Assembly: GCF_023015615.1 (NCBI RefSeq)
Contig: NZ_JALKAJ010000005.1
Coordinates: forward strand, 186,001 to 250,000
Source: Qipengyuania sp. S6317L1
GTDB taxonomy: Bacteria; Pseudomonadota; Alphaproteobacteria; Sphingomonadales; Sphingomonadaceae
Reading direction: 5' to 3'
DNA: 64,000 nt
Shown here: piece by piece, positions 34,937 through 44,521 of the stretch
Layout of the letters: each line of letters starts with the position of its first letter
Position numbering within the stretch: position 1 is the stretch's first letter
Program-made: the position numbers and the translations under genes
The notes under the pieces: model-generated
The model's input: only the letters and a program-made list of their open reading frames with translations
Database searches by the model: none
What the model was told of the DNA's origin: nothing

Positions 34937-37042
34937 CTAATGCGCGCCCGCCAAGGCAGCGAGCAGAAGCAGCGCGACGATATTGGTGATCTTGATCATC
35001 GGGTTCACGGCAGGGCCTGCGGTGTCCTTGTAAGGATCGCCCACAGTATCGCCCGTCACGGCCGCCTTGTGAGCTTCAGAGCCCTTGCCGCCGTGATTGC
35101 CGTCTTCGATGTACTTCTTCGCATTGTCCCATGCGCCGCCGCCAGCGGTCATGGAAAGCGCGACGAACAGGCCACCAACGATCACACCTAGCAGCAGAGC
35201 GCCCAGCGCCGCGAAGGCGTTATCCTGGCCTGCAAGGAAGTAGATCACAAAGTAGGTCACGATCGGCGCCAGCACCGGAAGCAGCGAAGGGATGATCATC
35301 TCCTTGATCGCTGCCTTGGTCACAAGGTCCACTGTCCGCGCATAGTCTGGACGGCTGGTGCCTGCCATAATGCCCGGATCGGCGGCGAACTGGTCGCGCA
35401 CATCGACCACCACATCGCCAGCAGCGCGGCCCACAGCGGTCATGCCCATCGCACCAAACAGGTACGGCAGCAGTGCGCCGAGCAGAAGCCCGACGATGAC
35501 ATATGGGTTTTCAAGGCTGAAGTTGACGTTCGCATCAGGGAAGAAGAGGCGAAGGTCAGCGGTGTAGGCGGCAAACAGCACGAGTGCTGCAAGACCTGCC
35601 GAACCGATGGCATAGCCCTTGGTCACGGCCTTGGTGGTGTTGCCCACAGCATCGAGAAGGTCCGTTTTCTCACGAACGCTTGCGTCAAGCTCAGCCATCT
35701 CGGCGATACCGCCAGCGTTGTCGGTCACCGGACCGTAAGCATCGAGCGCCACAACCATGCCAGCAAGCGCGAGCATCGCGGTTGCACCAAACGCCAGGCC
35801 GATAAGGCCTGCGAGTTGGTACGCACCGATGATGGCTGCGATGATGACGATTGTGGGAAGAGCGGTCGATTCAAGGCTGATCGCAAGACCCTGGATCACA
35901 TTGGTGCCATGCCCCGTTTCCGATGCCTTGGCGATCGACTTCACCGGACGATAATTTGTGCCAGTGTAGTATTCGGTGATCCAGATGATGATGCCGGTAA
36001 GCGCAAGGCCGATCAGCGAGCAGTAGAACAGATCGCGACCATGGAACTCGACCGTGTCGCCCGGGTTCAAGACGCGGCCCATATCACCGAGTGCAAACTG
36101 GATCGCGAACCAGATCAGCGGAACGGCCAGAACGGCGGTGACGATGAAGCCTTTGTACATCGCGCCCATGACGTTTGTCCCGTTGCCAAGACGCACAAAA
36201 TAGGTGCCGATGATCGATGTCACGATGCAAGCGCCGCCGATCAGAAGTGGCAGAGCCATCATCGGGAGGAGCAAATCGCCAAGCGCTTCAGAGAAGAGCA
36301 GAGCGGTCAGAACCATGGTTGCGCCAACGGTCACGACGTAGGTTTCAAACAAGTCGGCGGCCATGCCTGCGCAGTCGCCCACATTGTCGCCCACGTTATC
36401 GGCGATAGTCGCAGGGTTGCGGGGATCATCCTCCGGGATCGAAGCCTCGACCTTACCCACAAGGTCAGCGCCAACGTCAGCGGCCTTGGTAAAGATACCG
36501 CCACCCAGACGCGCGAAGATCGAGATCAGCGATGCACCAAAGGCCAAGCCAACAAGACCGTCGATGACGATCCGGTCGTTTGGTGTGAGACCCATCGGCC
36601 CAACGAGCACGTAAAAGAAGACGGCAATCGCGAGAAGCGCGAGACCTGCCACCAGCATACCGGTGATAGCGCCAGCACGAAAAGCGATGGTCAAACCCTC
36701 TTGAAGGCCCTTTTCAGCCGCAGCAGCCGTGCGCACGTTCGAGCGCACCGAGATGTTCATCCCGATATAGCCTGCCACGCCCGAAAGCACCGCACCGATG
36801 ACAAAACCAACGGCTGGCACAACGCCAAGGAACAGCCCCACGACGACAGCGGCGACCACGCCAACGATGCCGATGGTGGTGTATTGGCGGTTCAGATAGG
36901 CTTGTGCACCCTCCTGAATTGCACCGGCAATCTCTTGCATTTTTGCGTTACCGGCGCTGGCACCCAGCACCTGTCGGCTGGTTATGAAGCCGTAAAGTAC
37001 GGCGAGCACGCCCAATCCAATTGATATGAGTATTAAGTCCAC
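34937..37042 (-). CDS. hppA: Membrane H+-translocating pyrophosphatase, K+-independent type
   Basis: Integral membrane proton pump of about 701 residues with some 16 hydrophobic helices, coupling pyrophosphate hydrolysis to proton export. The pyrophosphate-binding motifs [31 protein letters not shown] and the C-terminal [12 protein letters not shown] are intact. The lysine in GNTTKA (about residue 471), where potassium-dependent enzymes have alanine, predicts K+ independence. The longest frame starts at a TTG (37060). I prefer the GTG at 37042, which has GGGGA six bases upstream and opens directly into the first helix. It probably saves energy under low-energy conditions. Confidence 0.95.
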   Translation of the reverse strand: MDLILISIGLGVLAVLYGFITSRQVLGASAGNAKMQEIAGAIQEGAQAYLNRQYTTIGIVGVVAAVVVGLFLGVVPAVGFVIGAVLSGVAGYIGMNISVRSNVRTAAAAEKGLQEGLTIAFRAGAITGMLVAGLALLAIAVFFYVLVGPMGLTPNDRIVIDGLVGLAFGASLISIFARLGGGIFTKAADVGADLVGKVEASIPEDDPRNPATIADNVGDNVGDCAGMAADLFETYVVTVGATMVLTALLFSEALGDLLLPMMALPLLIGGACIVTSIIGTYFVRLGNGTNVMGAMYKGFIVTAVLAVPLIWFAIQFALGDMGRVLNPGDTVEFHGRDLFYCSLIGLALTGIIIWITEYYTGTNYRPVKSIAKASETGHGTNVIQGLAISLESTALPTIVIIAAIIGAYQLAGLIGLAFGATAMLALAGMVVALDAYGPVTDNAGGIAEMAELDASVREKTDLLDAVGNTTKAVTKGYAIGSAGLAALVLFAAYTADLRLFFPDANVNFSLENPYVIVGLLLGALLPYLFGAMGMTAVGRAAGDVVVDVRDQFAADPGIMAGTSRPDYARTVDLVTKAAIKEMIIPSLLPVLAPIVTYFVIYFLAGQDNAFAALGALLLGVIVGGLFVALSMTAGGGAWDNAKKYIEDGNHGGKGSEAHKAAVTGDTVGDPYKDTAGPAVNPMIKITNIVALLLLAALAGAH

Positions 37043-37224
37043 GAAGAATCCCCTCTCCAAAGCGTGGAAAACGTGCGCTTTGACCGGGACCCACCCTTGT
37101 TCTCTCTCATTCGCAGATCCCGCGCGCTGAGGAGGGTCAGCTTATCGGGAGAATGCGGGGACACAAGTGGCAATGCGTGAGGACGGTGGGAAACTTTGCC
37201 CTTTTTGCACGCTGACTTGCAGTT

Positions 37225-38085
37225 TTAGCCGTGTTGGAAGCCCAACCCTTGTTGGGGTGTAAGGATCTCATCATCGAGCCAAAGCGGCGCAAAATCAGCT
37301 GCGGTAACAGTCCCGATCTGTGTTGCCGGGACGGGCAGCACAACGGTGGTGGGTGCCGTAAAAAGCAACTCGTAATCGTCGCCCCACCGGATGCACTCAT
37401 CTAGCCGCGTCGCATCAGCGACCGGTATTGTGCTGCGCTTCAACTCAAAGGCGACCCCGTAGCTAGCAGATGCCATGCGCCAACAATCGAGCAGAAGACC
37501 ATCGGAAATGTCCATCATTGCGCTCACATGCGGGGCAAGAGAAAGACCTTCGGCAATGCGCGGGTGTGGCCGGTTGAACGCCTTGGCGTGCTCCGGAACC
37601 CCTTCAAAGCCCAACATGGCACAGCCAAGAGGACCCGTGACATAGATTGCATCACCAACCGATGCCCGCCCTCGCGCCGGCACAGGGATATGCATTGCTT
37701 TGCCGATGGCGGTCAGGCCAAAGACGCGCGGCCCTTGCGCTTTGACCGTGTCTCCGCCGAGCAGATTCACCTCGAACGCGTTAAGAGCTTCGTGCAGGCC
37801 CTTGATGAACCTTTTATCGTCTGCGCCCAGGCCGTAGCCAAGCAAGACACCAATTGGTTCCGCGCCCTTGGCAGCCAAGTCTGACAGATTGCTCGCGACT
37901 AGCTTCCACGCGACATCGGCCAAATCGGCATCGGGGCGGAAATGCGTGCCCTGCGCCATCGCATCATGGGTGAGGACCAGCGCTTCGCCGCCAAATTCGA
38001 TGACGGCGCAGTCATCTTCAAGCCCGCGCGCTCCGGGGTGGAGGGGAAGTTGGCGCAAGGCGGCGATGAAGTCAGCCTCGTTTAT
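37225..38085 (-). CDS. thiL: Thiamine-monophosphate kinase with apparent ATA start
   Basis: ThiL phosphorylates thiamine monophosphate to the diphosphate cofactor. AIR-synthase-like motifs are LEDDCAVI, THDAMAQGTHF, WKLVASNLSDLAAKGA, LLGGDT and the catalytic MMDISDGLLLD. The family's usual N-terminus (NEADFIAAL) is encoded here, but at the expected start, overlapping the nusB stop, the codon is ATA (38085) rather than ATG. AGAGG lies seven bases before it. The next standard start is a TTG at 38058, which removes nine conserved residues and has poor spacing. About 286 residues from ATA, 277 from TTG. Last gene of hisG-hisD-nusB-thiL. Confidence 0.85.
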   Translation of the reverse strand: MNEADFIAALRQLPLHPGARGLEDDCAVIEFGGEALVLTHDAMAQGTHFRPDADLADVAWKLVASNLSDLAAKGAEPIGVLLGYGLGADDKRFIKGLHEALNAFEVNLLGGDTVKAQGPRVFGLTAIGKAMHIPVPARGRASVGDAIYVTGPLGCAMLGFEGVPEHAKAFNRPHPRIAEGLSLAPHVSAMMDISDGLLLDCWRMASASYGVAFELKRSTIPVADATRLDECIRWGDDYELLFTAPTTVVLPVPATQIGTVTAADFAPLWLDDEILTPQQGLGFQHG

Positions 38086-38552
38086 GACCGAACCTCTTTC
38101 GCCAGCGCGTCCAGAATCCCGTTCACGAACTTTGCTTCGCGATCGTCGAAGAACGCTTTTGCAACTTCGACATATTCATTGATCGCGGCCGCCGCTGGAA
38201 CGTCTGCGCGCGCGATAAGCTCATACGCGCCAGCGCGAAGGATCTGCACCATGGTTTTGTCCAATCGGGTTAGCGTCCATCCGTCCGAAAGCTTGGCCGT
38301 TACCGCTGCATCGATTTCATCGCGCCGCGCATCGACACCGCGCACAAGATCGTTGAAGAAATCGACCTCGACTGCTGCAAGTTGCTCGCCACCGTTGCTA
38401 TCTTCATCATCCAGACGTTCGCCCAGACGGTGGCGGTGAAATTCGACGAGCAATTCATCGACTTTCGTACCCTCCATCTGGTGCTGGTAGAGCGCCTGAA
38501 CGGCGGCGAGGCGCGCGGTCGAGCGAGCCTGGGATTTGGGATTTGTGTTCAT
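38082..38552 (-). CDS. nusB: Transcription antitermination factor NusB
   Basis: All-helical RNA-binding protein of 156 residues that joins NusE (S10) on boxA RNA for rRNA antitermination. ARSTARLAAVQALYQHQMEG at the start and INEYVEVAKAFFDDREAKFVNGILD at the end are conserved. Slightly long for the family, with an acidic insertion (LDDEDSNGGEQ). The ATG overlaps the hisD stop as ATGA, and the stop region overlaps the presumed thiL start. Confidence 0.96.
   Translation of the reverse strand: MNTNPKSQARSTARLAAVQALYQHQMEGTKVDELLVEFHRHRLGERLDDEDSNGGEQLAAVEVDFFNDLVRGVDARRDEIDAAVTAKLSDGWTLTRLDKTMVQILRAGAYELIARADVPAAAAINEYVEVAKAFFDDREAKFVNGILDALAKEVRS
38093..38097 (-). promoter_or_regulatory. Ribosome binding site favouring the ATA start of thiL
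   Basis: AGAGG within the 3' end of nusB ends seven bases before the ATA at 38085. The TTG at 38058 has no site at workable distance. Confidence 0.5.
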
Positions 38553-39841
38553 TTAAGGCGCAATTCTACTGATTTGGCATGGGCAGGAAGACCCTCTGCA
38601 TGAGCAAGCGTCGCTGCGGCGGGACCGATAGCGTTAAAGCTGGCCTCATCCAATTGAATGAAGCTTGTGCGCTTCATGAAGTCGAGAACCGACAGACCTG
38701 ATGAGAACCGGGCGCGGCGGCCGGTGGGAAGCACGTGGTTAGGGCCTGCGACATAGTCGCCCACCGCCTCCGGCGTCATCCGCCCAAGGAAGATACTGCC
38801 CGCATGGCGAACCTTTTCCATCATGGCTTCCGGCTCGTCCACCGCAAGTTCCAGGTGCTCTGCTGCAAGCGCGTTGATGAGGTCAGGCGCCTCAGCTTCA
38901 AGGTCGTTCACCTCGATGATAACGCCGTGATCATCCCAACTTGTCCGCGCGGTCTTCTGTGTCGAAAGCTGACTGATCTGAACATCGATGCAATCGGCCA
39001 CAAGGGCGGCAAAGCCTGCATCGTCGGTAATAAGGACCGATTGGGACGTGGGATCATGCTCTGCCTGGCTAAGCAAGTCTGCGGCAATCCAGTCGGGGTC
39101 GTTCTTGCCGTCGGCGACGACCAGAATTTCACTTGGCCCGGCGACCATGTCTATCCCGATGACACCATACAGCTGTCGTTTGGCCTCCGCGACATAGGCG
39201 TTGCCGGGACCCACGACGACATCGACGGGGTTGATGCGGTCCGTGCCATAGGCGAGTGCCCCAACGGCCTGTGCGCCGCCTACGCGCCAGATTTCATCGA
39301 CACCGGCAATGTGCGCTGCGGCAAGCACCAGCGGATTGGAATTGCCTTTGGGCGTGGGGGTTACGACCACCAGACGCTCAACGCCCGCAACCCGCGCGGG
39401 AATTGCGTTCATCAACAGCGAAGACGGATAAGCCGCGCGCCCACCAGGGACATATAGCCCGGCTGCATCGACCGCGCGCCAGATCGCGCCAAGGCGCGCG
39501 CCCGTTGCATCGGTGTAGTCACGATTATTGGGCAGCTGCGCTTCGTGATAGGCGCGGATACGGCTGGCAGCGAGTTCGAGAGCCTCTCGTTGATCGCTCT
39601 GCAAGCCGTCATAGGCAGCCTTGCAAGCGTCCTTGGTGATGACCCAATCGCCATCATCAGCAAGCGAGTACCCGTCGAAACGCTGCGTGTATTGGACAAG
39701 AGCCCTGTCGCCGCCGCTTCGTACTGTGCGAAGAATATCCTGCACAACGCCGGCAACATTCGCGTCGGTTTCACGCCGATCTTCAATCACGCGCGCGAAC
39801 TTGCGGGCAAAATCGGCGTCCATCGTTGAAAGCTGCTTCAT
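38549..39841 (-). CDS. hisD: Histidinol dehydrogenase
   Basis: Zinc enzyme of 430 residues that makes the last two oxidations to histidine. Recognisable segments are [55 protein letters not shown] and SQAEHDP with zinc and catalytic residues, then AEHLEL and [16 protein letters not shown]. The ATG overlaps the hisG stop (ATGA). The two his genes are joined to nusB and thiL, an order often seen in sphingomonads. Confidence 0.97.
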   Translation of the reverse strand: MKQLSTMDADFARKFARVIEDRRETDANVAGVVQDILRTVRSGGDRALVQYTQRFDGYSLADDGDWVITKDACKAAYDGLQSDQREALELAASRIRAYHEAQLPNNRDYTDATGARLGAIWRAVDAAGLYVPGGRAAYPSSLLMNAIPARVAGVERLVVVTPTPKGNSNPLVLAAAHIAGVDEIWRVGGAQAVGALAYGTDRINPVDVVVGPGNAYVAEAKRQLYGVIGIDMVAGPSEILVVADGKNDPDWIAADLLSQAEHDPTSQSVLITDDAGFAALVADCIDVQISQLSTQKTARTSWDDHGVIIEVNDLEAEAPDLINALAAEHLELAVDEPEAMMEKVRHAGSIFLGRMTPEAVGDYVAGPNHVLPTGRRARFSSGLSVLDFMKRTSFIQLDEASFNAIGPAAATLAHAEGLPAHAKSVELRLK

Positions 39842-40521
39842 TGCTCAGCCCCTTCGCGGAAGGCTTCGACCAGCTGCGCAACGCGCGGATCGGTCTTGTA
39901 AGCGGCGCGGTTCACGATCAGGCGCGCGGTGATGTCGATGATCGCTTGCGTTTCGACAAGGCCGTTCTGCTTGAGCGTTGCGCCGGAAGAAACGAGATCG
40001 ACGATCTGCCGCGCAAGACCCAGCGAGGGGGCAAGTTCCATCGCACCATTGAGTTTGACGCACTCGGCCTGGATCCCGCTCGCTTCGAAGTGGCGCGCGG
40101 TAAGATTGGGATATTTGGTCGCAACACGAAGGTGGGTGGCGTTGGCATCTTCTTCGGTGTCATCAGCCATGCGCGCAACAGACAAACGGCAGTGGCCAAT
40201 GTCGAGATCGACCGGCGCATACAGGTCGTCGTAATCGAACTCTTCGATCACATCTGATCCCACGATCCCGATCTGTGCCGCGCCATGAGCCACAAAGGTA
40301 GCCACATCGAATGCGCGAACGCGGATCAGCCGCATGTCGTCGCGGCTCGTGCCAAAGGAAAGCGAGCGGTTGCTCTTATCGTGAAACCCGTCTTCGGGCA
40401 CGATGCCAGCTTTCGCCATCAGGGGCAGCGCTTCATCAAGGATGCGGCCTTTGGGGACTGCGAAGGTCAGCGGTCCGCTGGACAAAGAGAGACCAGACTG
40501 GGAGGGGGGTGAGTGTATCAT
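39838..40521 (-). CDS. hisG: ATP phosphoribosyltransferase, short form
   Basis: First enzyme of histidine synthesis, 227 residues. [23 protein letters not shown] opens the catalytic fold, and [27 protein letters not shown] is the PRPP-binding signature. It lacks the C-terminal regulatory ACT domain of the roughly 290-residue long form, so a HisZ partner is expected; none is in this window. The ATG at 40521 is chosen; the frame continues to 40704 but without family similarity and into the divergent gene's leader. Confidence 0.95.
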   Translation of the reverse strand: MIHSPPSQSGLSLSSGPLTFAVPKGRILDEALPLMAKAGIVPEDGFHDKSNRSLSFGTSRDDMRLIRVRAFDVATFVAHGAAQIGIVGSDVIEEFDYDDLYAPVDLDIGHCRLSVARMADDTEEDANATHLRVATKYPNLTARHFEASGIQAECVKLNGAMELAPSLGLARQIVDLVSSGATLKQNGLVETQAIIDITARLIVNRAAYKTDPRVAQLVEAFREGAEQ

Positions 40522-40599
40522 TGTGGCCGCGCACTTAAGGTGTAGCCTTACAAAGGGCAATACGAAGCGCGCCGGAGCACGGGGGTGACAGTAGAAAAT

Positions 40600-41709
40600 A
40601 TGAGCGAAAAAGAGCCTGACGGCGGTGACCGCGGGTCGGTGATGGCAATCGAGGACTTTACTGCGGCGGTTGAATGGCAGGCCGAACATGCCGCCATCAA
40701 TCACGCACCTTGCACCGCCCGCATAATTCGCGCGCTTCCCAAGGTGATCGAAGGCAATTCGGCCTGTGGGCGGCGGATGGCGTCTTGGGCCGGGCTAACG
40801 CTCAAAGACGCGATGCCGCTAAGGATAGCGGGCGGGCTTCATCATCTGCTTTTGTCTGGCACCGACGATCGATTGGCGCGAGTTTATTCGGGACAGATCA
40901 CCGATCAGGCTCAGGTGGACAGGATCGTTTGCGAACTGATCGAGGCCTACGATACGATCCTCCTCCCATGGTTCGACGGTCCGCCGCAAACCAATGAAGC
41001 GGGGCGATCTGCTAGCATAATGGCAGGGCTCCTATGGCTTGCTGATCGTGTCCACCCAAACTTCGATCTGTTTGAGATTGGCGCAAGCGCCGGGGTGAAC
41101 ACCATGCTGGAGCGGTATCGTTTCCGCCTCGGGACAAGCGAGGTGGGCCCTGAAGATTCGCCAATGCGCATTGAACCTGAGTGGCGCGGGGAAGCCGGAT
41201 CACCTCCACGACCACCCAGCGATTTTGCGATCCGCACGGTTGAGGCCTGCGATATCGCGCCGATTGATCTTACCGATGAGGCGTCGGCGTTAAAGCTAAA
41301 GTCTTACGTGTGGCCCGATGCACCGGGCCGCATGGCACGCATTGATGCAGCGGTTCAGCTTGCGAATGAAAACCCGCTTTCGCTGATAAAGATGGATGCA
41401 GCTGAATTTGTCACCGCACAGCTCGCAAAACCGCAGGAAGCCGGAACGACGCGGGCGATGTTCCATTCGATCATGTGGCAATATTTGCCAGACAGCTCCC
41501 AAGAAACCATCACCGCAGCGATGGTTGAAGCGGGGGGCAGGGCAACTTGCGAAAAGCCGCTCGCGTGGGTCGCGCTGGAAACCGATCCGAAGACATTTCG
41601 CCACGAGCTTCGCGTGCGTTTCTGGTCTGGGAATGAGGGCGATGGCGCGGTGCACCTCCTCGGTTTCGCGCACCCGCATGGCGCGTGGGTGGAGTGGGTA
41701 GGGGCGTGA
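40600..41709 (+). CDS. DUF2332 family protein
   Basis: A 369-residue cytoplasmic protein of the DUF2332 family. Landmarks are LHHLLLSG, the motif [18 protein letters not shown] (about 155-172), and HSIMWQYLP near residue 290, followed by HPHGAWVEW at the end. The glycine motif resembles the first SAM-binding loop of methyltransferases, so a methyltransferase-like fold is possible, but the activity is unknown. ATG at 40600 is preferred to the GTG at 40585. Divergent from hisG by 78 bases. Confidence 0.88.
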   Translation: MSEKEPDGGDRGSVMAIEDFTAAVEWQAEHAAINHAPCTARIIRALPKVIEGNSACGRRMASWAGLTLKDAMPLRIAGGLHHLLLSGTDDRLARVYSGQITDQAQVDRIVCELIEAYDTILLPWFDGPPQTNEAGRSASIMAGLLWLADRVHPNFDLFEIGASAGVNTMLERYRFRLGTSEVGPEDSPMRIEPEWRGEAGSPPRPPSDFAIRTVEACDIAPIDLTDEASALKLKSYVWPDAPGRMARIDAAVQLANENPLSLIKMDAAEFVTAQLAKPQEAGTTRAMFHSIMWQYLPDSSQETITAAMVEAGGRATCEKPLAWVALETDPKTFRHELRVRFWSGNEGDGAVHLLGFAHPHGAWVEWVGA

Positions 41710-41734
41710 AGTCTGCCCCGAGCCGCTCAATGCT

Positions 41735-41833
41735 TTACGAACAAGCCGTGCAACCGCAATCGCAGCAGCCGCTGCCCGATTTGCAATTCGTGCATCCGCA
41801 ATCGCAAGCATCAAATTTGATATGATATACCAT
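41735..41833 (-). CDS. 32-residue cysteine-rich mini-protein, metallothionein-like
   Basis: A short frame running ATG (41833) to TAA (41735). It encodes 32 residues with nine cysteines at 10, 12, 14, 17, 23, 24, 26, 28 and 31. The second part consists of two copies of the octapeptide pattern CDCGCTxC (10-17 and 24-31), joined by KSGSGC. AAGGAG sits seven bases before the ATG, an ideal site. No signal peptide is visible. Clustered C-x-C pairs suggest thiolate metal binding such as zinc, copper or cadmium, but I recognise no named family. It converges with the DUF2332 gene, 25 bases apart. Confidence 0.75.
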   Translation of the reverse strand: MVYHIKFDACDCGCTNCKSGSGCCDCGCTACS

Positions 41834-41840
41834 CTTAAAA

Positions 41841-41846
41841 CTCCTT
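41841..41846 (-). promoter_or_regulatory. Shine-Dalgarno of the Cys-rich mini-gene
   Basis: AAGGAG on the minus strand ends seven bases before the ATG at 41833. It is the main non-coding evidence that the 32-codon frame is translated. A TATA-like GATATAC sequence lies just upstream. Confidence 0.7.
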
Positions 41847-41903
41847 GTATATCAGGTGTTTAAGGCGTTTACGGGCGGTTGTCCAGTCCTTGCTGTCTGG
41901 CGA

Positions 41904-42803
41904 CTAATTGCTCAGGAATTGCTCCATAGCTTCAATCACTTTGTCGGGCGCACCCCACGTTACGAAATGTTCGCAGTCCTCAATCTTCACCAGCGTAAGC
42001 GGGTCGATCTGATCCTCCATTCCTTCCAGATTGCTTGGCGGAAGCGCGGTGTCTCCCATTGCCCACATGACCAGCGTCGGAATGGTAAGCTTTGGTACTT
42101 CGGGTGCGGCGAAGTTTGACGGAAGCTCGAATGGCTCATCCATTCCCGGCACCTCCATCGGCGTTGCGCGGTAATAGTTGATCATTCCAAAAGCGGCTTC
42201 GGGATTTGACCAATCCTTTAACAGGATGGCGCGTTCTTCGGGCTCCATTGACGCGGAATCTTCCCACTCCGCCTCTTTCGCCAGCAGCGGCCCCAGGCCG
42301 CCTTCACGGATCAGGTCATCGTTCGCCGTATCGCGAAAGCCCCGGATGTATTGGGAAGCCTCGCGCTGTTCTTTGTCGGTGTAGAGCAGTTTGGGGAAGA
42401 TAGCGGGGTGAGGGGCGTTGGCGATGATTGCCCGGGAAACCCGCGCGTGCTGCCCCGTCAGGGCGACGGCCCATGCAATCGCGCCGCCCCAGTCGTGTCC
42501 TACAATCGTAAAGGTTCCTACTCCCAAGGCATCTGCCAGCATAAACACATCGCCAACCAGCTTGTCGGGCGTGTATTCGCTCACCTCTTGCGGTTTGGAC
42601 GAGCCGCGATAGCCGCGTTGATCGGGCGCAATACAGCGATAGCCACTGGCCGAAAAATGCGTGATCTGGTGGCGCCATGTGCGGTGGTTTTCGGGAAAAC
42701 CGTGCAGGAAAATCAGCGGATCGCCATCGCGCGGCCCCATATCCACCACATCGAGGTCAATCCCGTTGCCTAGGCTCACACGGGTTTGGGGCAGTTCAAT
42801 CAC
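41904..42803 (-). CDS. Alpha/beta hydrolase, epoxide-hydrolase/dehalogenase type
   Basis: Hydrolase of 299 residues. HGFPEN (34-39) supplies the oxyanion hole, DQRGYRGSSKP follows, and D104 in GHDWGG is the nucleophile, so aspartate rather than serine chemistry is expected. The catalytic histidine is in DCEHFVTWGAP near residue 280. The substrate may be an epoxide or haloalkane. It overlaps the SDR gene upstream by four bases (ATGA). Confidence 0.9.
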   Translation of the reverse strand: MIELPQTRVSLGNGIDLDVVDMGPRDGDPLIFLHGFPENHRTWRHQITHFSASGYRCIAPDQRGYRGSSKPQEVSEYTPDKLVGDVFMLADALGVGTFTIVGHDWGGAIAWAVALTGQHARVSRAIIANAPHPAIFPKLLYTDKEQREASQYIRGFRDTANDDLIREGGLGPLLAKEAEWEDSASMEPEERAILLKDWSNPEAAFGMINYYRATPMEVPGMDEPFELPSNFAAPEVPKLTIPTLVMWAMGDTALPPSNLEGMEDQIDPLTLVKIEDCEHFVTWGAPDKVIEAMEQFLSN

Positions 42804-43612
42804 GCTTCCGCTTCCATCTTCTCCATATATCCTGCCGCAACCATGGCCTCGATTTGCTCGAACAGGGCATCAGGCGTGCGCCGTGCATCGCCCATCGCCA
42901 GTTCAACGCCTTGCGCAATGATAATCTCGCGCTCACCATTGGCGATGCCATCGAGCATTGTTTTGGCGGCATCGGGCGCCGGAATGCCTTCGTCGATGGC
43001 TTTGTCGGAAACACCGCGCTTCGATCCGTCGGCGGTCATTGCATTGCGCGAGACATTGGTTGCGACTGAACCGGGATAGATCATGTGCACGCTGACCCCG
43101 CTTTGCGAAAGCTCGGCGCGAAGCGCGTCGCCATAACCGGCGAGGCCGAACTTCACTGCGCAATAGCCGGTGCGCATCGGCACGCCAACTTTGCCGGCAA
43201 TTGATGAGATGAAGGCAAGGGCGCCGCTGCCTCGCTCTACCATGTGCCCGATCAACCCTTGGCTAAACGCGATCTGCGCAATGAGGTCGATGTCGATTAT
43301 ATCGCGGTAGACCTGCATATCGGTTTTGAGCGCGCGGCTGCGCTGCGACACCCCGGCATTGGCGAACGCCAGATCGACTCCGCCCTTCCACGCGATCGCC
43401 TTGCGCGTGGCCTCAGCAAGAGCATCCTCGTCGCGCACATCGAAAGGCAGGATGAATGTCTCGCCGCATTCCTTGGCGACCTCGGCGAGCCGTGTTTCAT
43501 CGCGGCCCGAAAGCACCAGATGCACCCCCCGGCTCGCCAGATCGCGGGCCAACGCCGCGCCAATTCCCGATGATGCGCCTGTGATCCAAGCAACCTTGCC
43601 GGTGAAATCCAT
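42800..43612 (-). CDS. Short-chain dehydrogenase/reductase
   Basis: Classical SDR of 270 residues. The cofactor loop is TGASSGIG (9-16), NAG appears at the end of the fourth strand (FANAGVSQ), and the active-site YCAVK supplies tyrosine and lysine. An acidic or neutral residue pattern does not settle NAD versus NADP. The ATG at 43612 has GGGAGA upstream, and the longer frame is rejected. Coupled to the epoxide-hydrolase-like gene. Confidence 0.92.
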   Translation of the reverse strand: MDFTGKVAWITGASSGIGAALARDLASRGVHLVLSGRDETRLAEVAKECGETFILPFDVRDEDALAEATRKAIAWKGGVDLAFANAGVSQRSRALKTDMQVYRDIIDIDLIAQIAFSQGLIGHMVERGSGALAFISSIAGKVGVPMRTGYCAVKFGLAGYGDALRAELSQSGVSVHMIYPGSVATNVSRNAMTADGSKRGVSDKAIDEGIPAPDAAKTMLDGIANGEREIIIAQGVELAMGDARRTPDALFEQIEAMVAAGYMEKMEAEA

Positions 43613-43694
43613 GTATTTTTCTCCCTGAACTCTTTGACCGCAATAGCTGCCGATTGCAGGCTGAGGGGGCAAGCAAATTTATTGCAAGGCGCCG

Positions 43695-44150
43695 TTATCG
43701 GGTGCGGATGCGCGCAATGATTTGCGGCAGGTTCTCGGGAAATATCGCCTCGGGCCAGTTGGTCAGCTCTTGCAGCGTGAACCAACGATGTTGCGTCATC
43801 ACTCTTCGTTCAAGCTCGGTGTGGCGGCTTGTATCGATCGCCGGCTTATCGAGGTGCAAAAGGAAGTAACGCTCATCGGCTTGTATGGGCTCACCCTCTA
43901 CGGTAACGAATTCAGGCGTGGTGCGTGCCACTTGCGGGCCCGGCTCTGCGACAATCCCCGTTTCTTCGAAAAGCTCGCGCCGTGCTGCCTCTTCAAAACT
44001 TTCATGGCCTTCGCATTCACCGCCAGCGGTCACCCAGAAGGGTGGACGGTCCGCCACGTCGAACCGGAACAGCAGCACCCGGTCAGCGCGATCGAGCACG
44101 ATAATGCGCGCTGCACGCCGTACGCGCTTGGAATTGCCAAATTCGTTCAT
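43695..44150 (-). CDS. Nudix hydrolase
   Basis: Protein of 151 residues with a complete Nudix box, GECEGHESFEEAARREL followed by FEETG, which binds divalent metal and cleaves a nucleoside diphosphate linked to some other group. The substrate is unknown. The ATG at 44150 (MNEFGNSKRVRRAARIIVLD) starts at the first strand of the fold. It lies ten bases downstream of bolA on the same strand. Confidence 0.93.
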   Translation of the reverse strand: MNEFGNSKRVRRAARIIVLDRADRVLLFRFDVADRPPFWVTAGGECEGHESFEEAARRELFEETGIVAEPGPQVARTTPEFVTVEGEPIQADERYFLLHLDKPAIDTSRHTELERRVMTQHRWFTLQELTNWPEAIFPENLPQIIARIRTR

Positions 44151-44160
44151 TTCGACACGG

Positions 44161-44433
44161 TTATGCCGCAGGTGAGCTTGCCTTGATCGCGACGGCGTGA
44201 ACCCGCTCGCCAACGATATCACCCAGCGCTGCGATCACCGCTCGTTGGCGGGCGAGGCGGCTCATGTCGGCAAAAGCGGGCGCTTCGATCACGACGGTAA
44301 AATGCGATTCTCCCGATCCATCATCGCCTGAATGACCCGCATGATGCGCGCTGTCATTGATAATTTCGAGGTGGGTTGGGGCGAAAGCCTTGGTGAGGAG
44401 CTGCTCCATTTCGCTTGCCACGGTTCCGCTCAT
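44161..44433 (-). CDS. bolA: BolA family protein
   Basis: Small protein of 90 residues. The core SHFTVVIEAPAFADMSRLARQRAVIAAL, the invariant cysteine-free BolA loop with histidine (ESHF), and the end RVHAVAIKASSP identify it. BolA partners with monothiol glutaredoxin in iron-sulfur metabolism. An internal His/Gly/Asp stretch (AHHAGHSGDDGSG) is a lineage feature. It is divergent from the J-domain gene, a conserved alphaproteobacterial arrangement. Confidence 0.93.
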   Translation of the reverse strand: MSGTVASEMEQLLTKAFAPTHLEIINDSAHHAGHSGDDGSGESHFTVVIEAPAFADMSRLARQRAVIAALGDIVGERVHAVAIKASSPAA

Positions 44434-44521
44434 TATCTGTGTCCTTGAATTATCGTCATCGGTGTTGCGTAAATTTCACGCCTTGGAATCTGGCGTCTCA
44501 ATCGCCATTCTCAAGCGCTTT

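Noticed and set aside
35816..37024. 402-codon frame antisense to hppA
   Set aside because: The product is rich in His, Asp and Arg, as expected for the reverse of membrane-helix codons.
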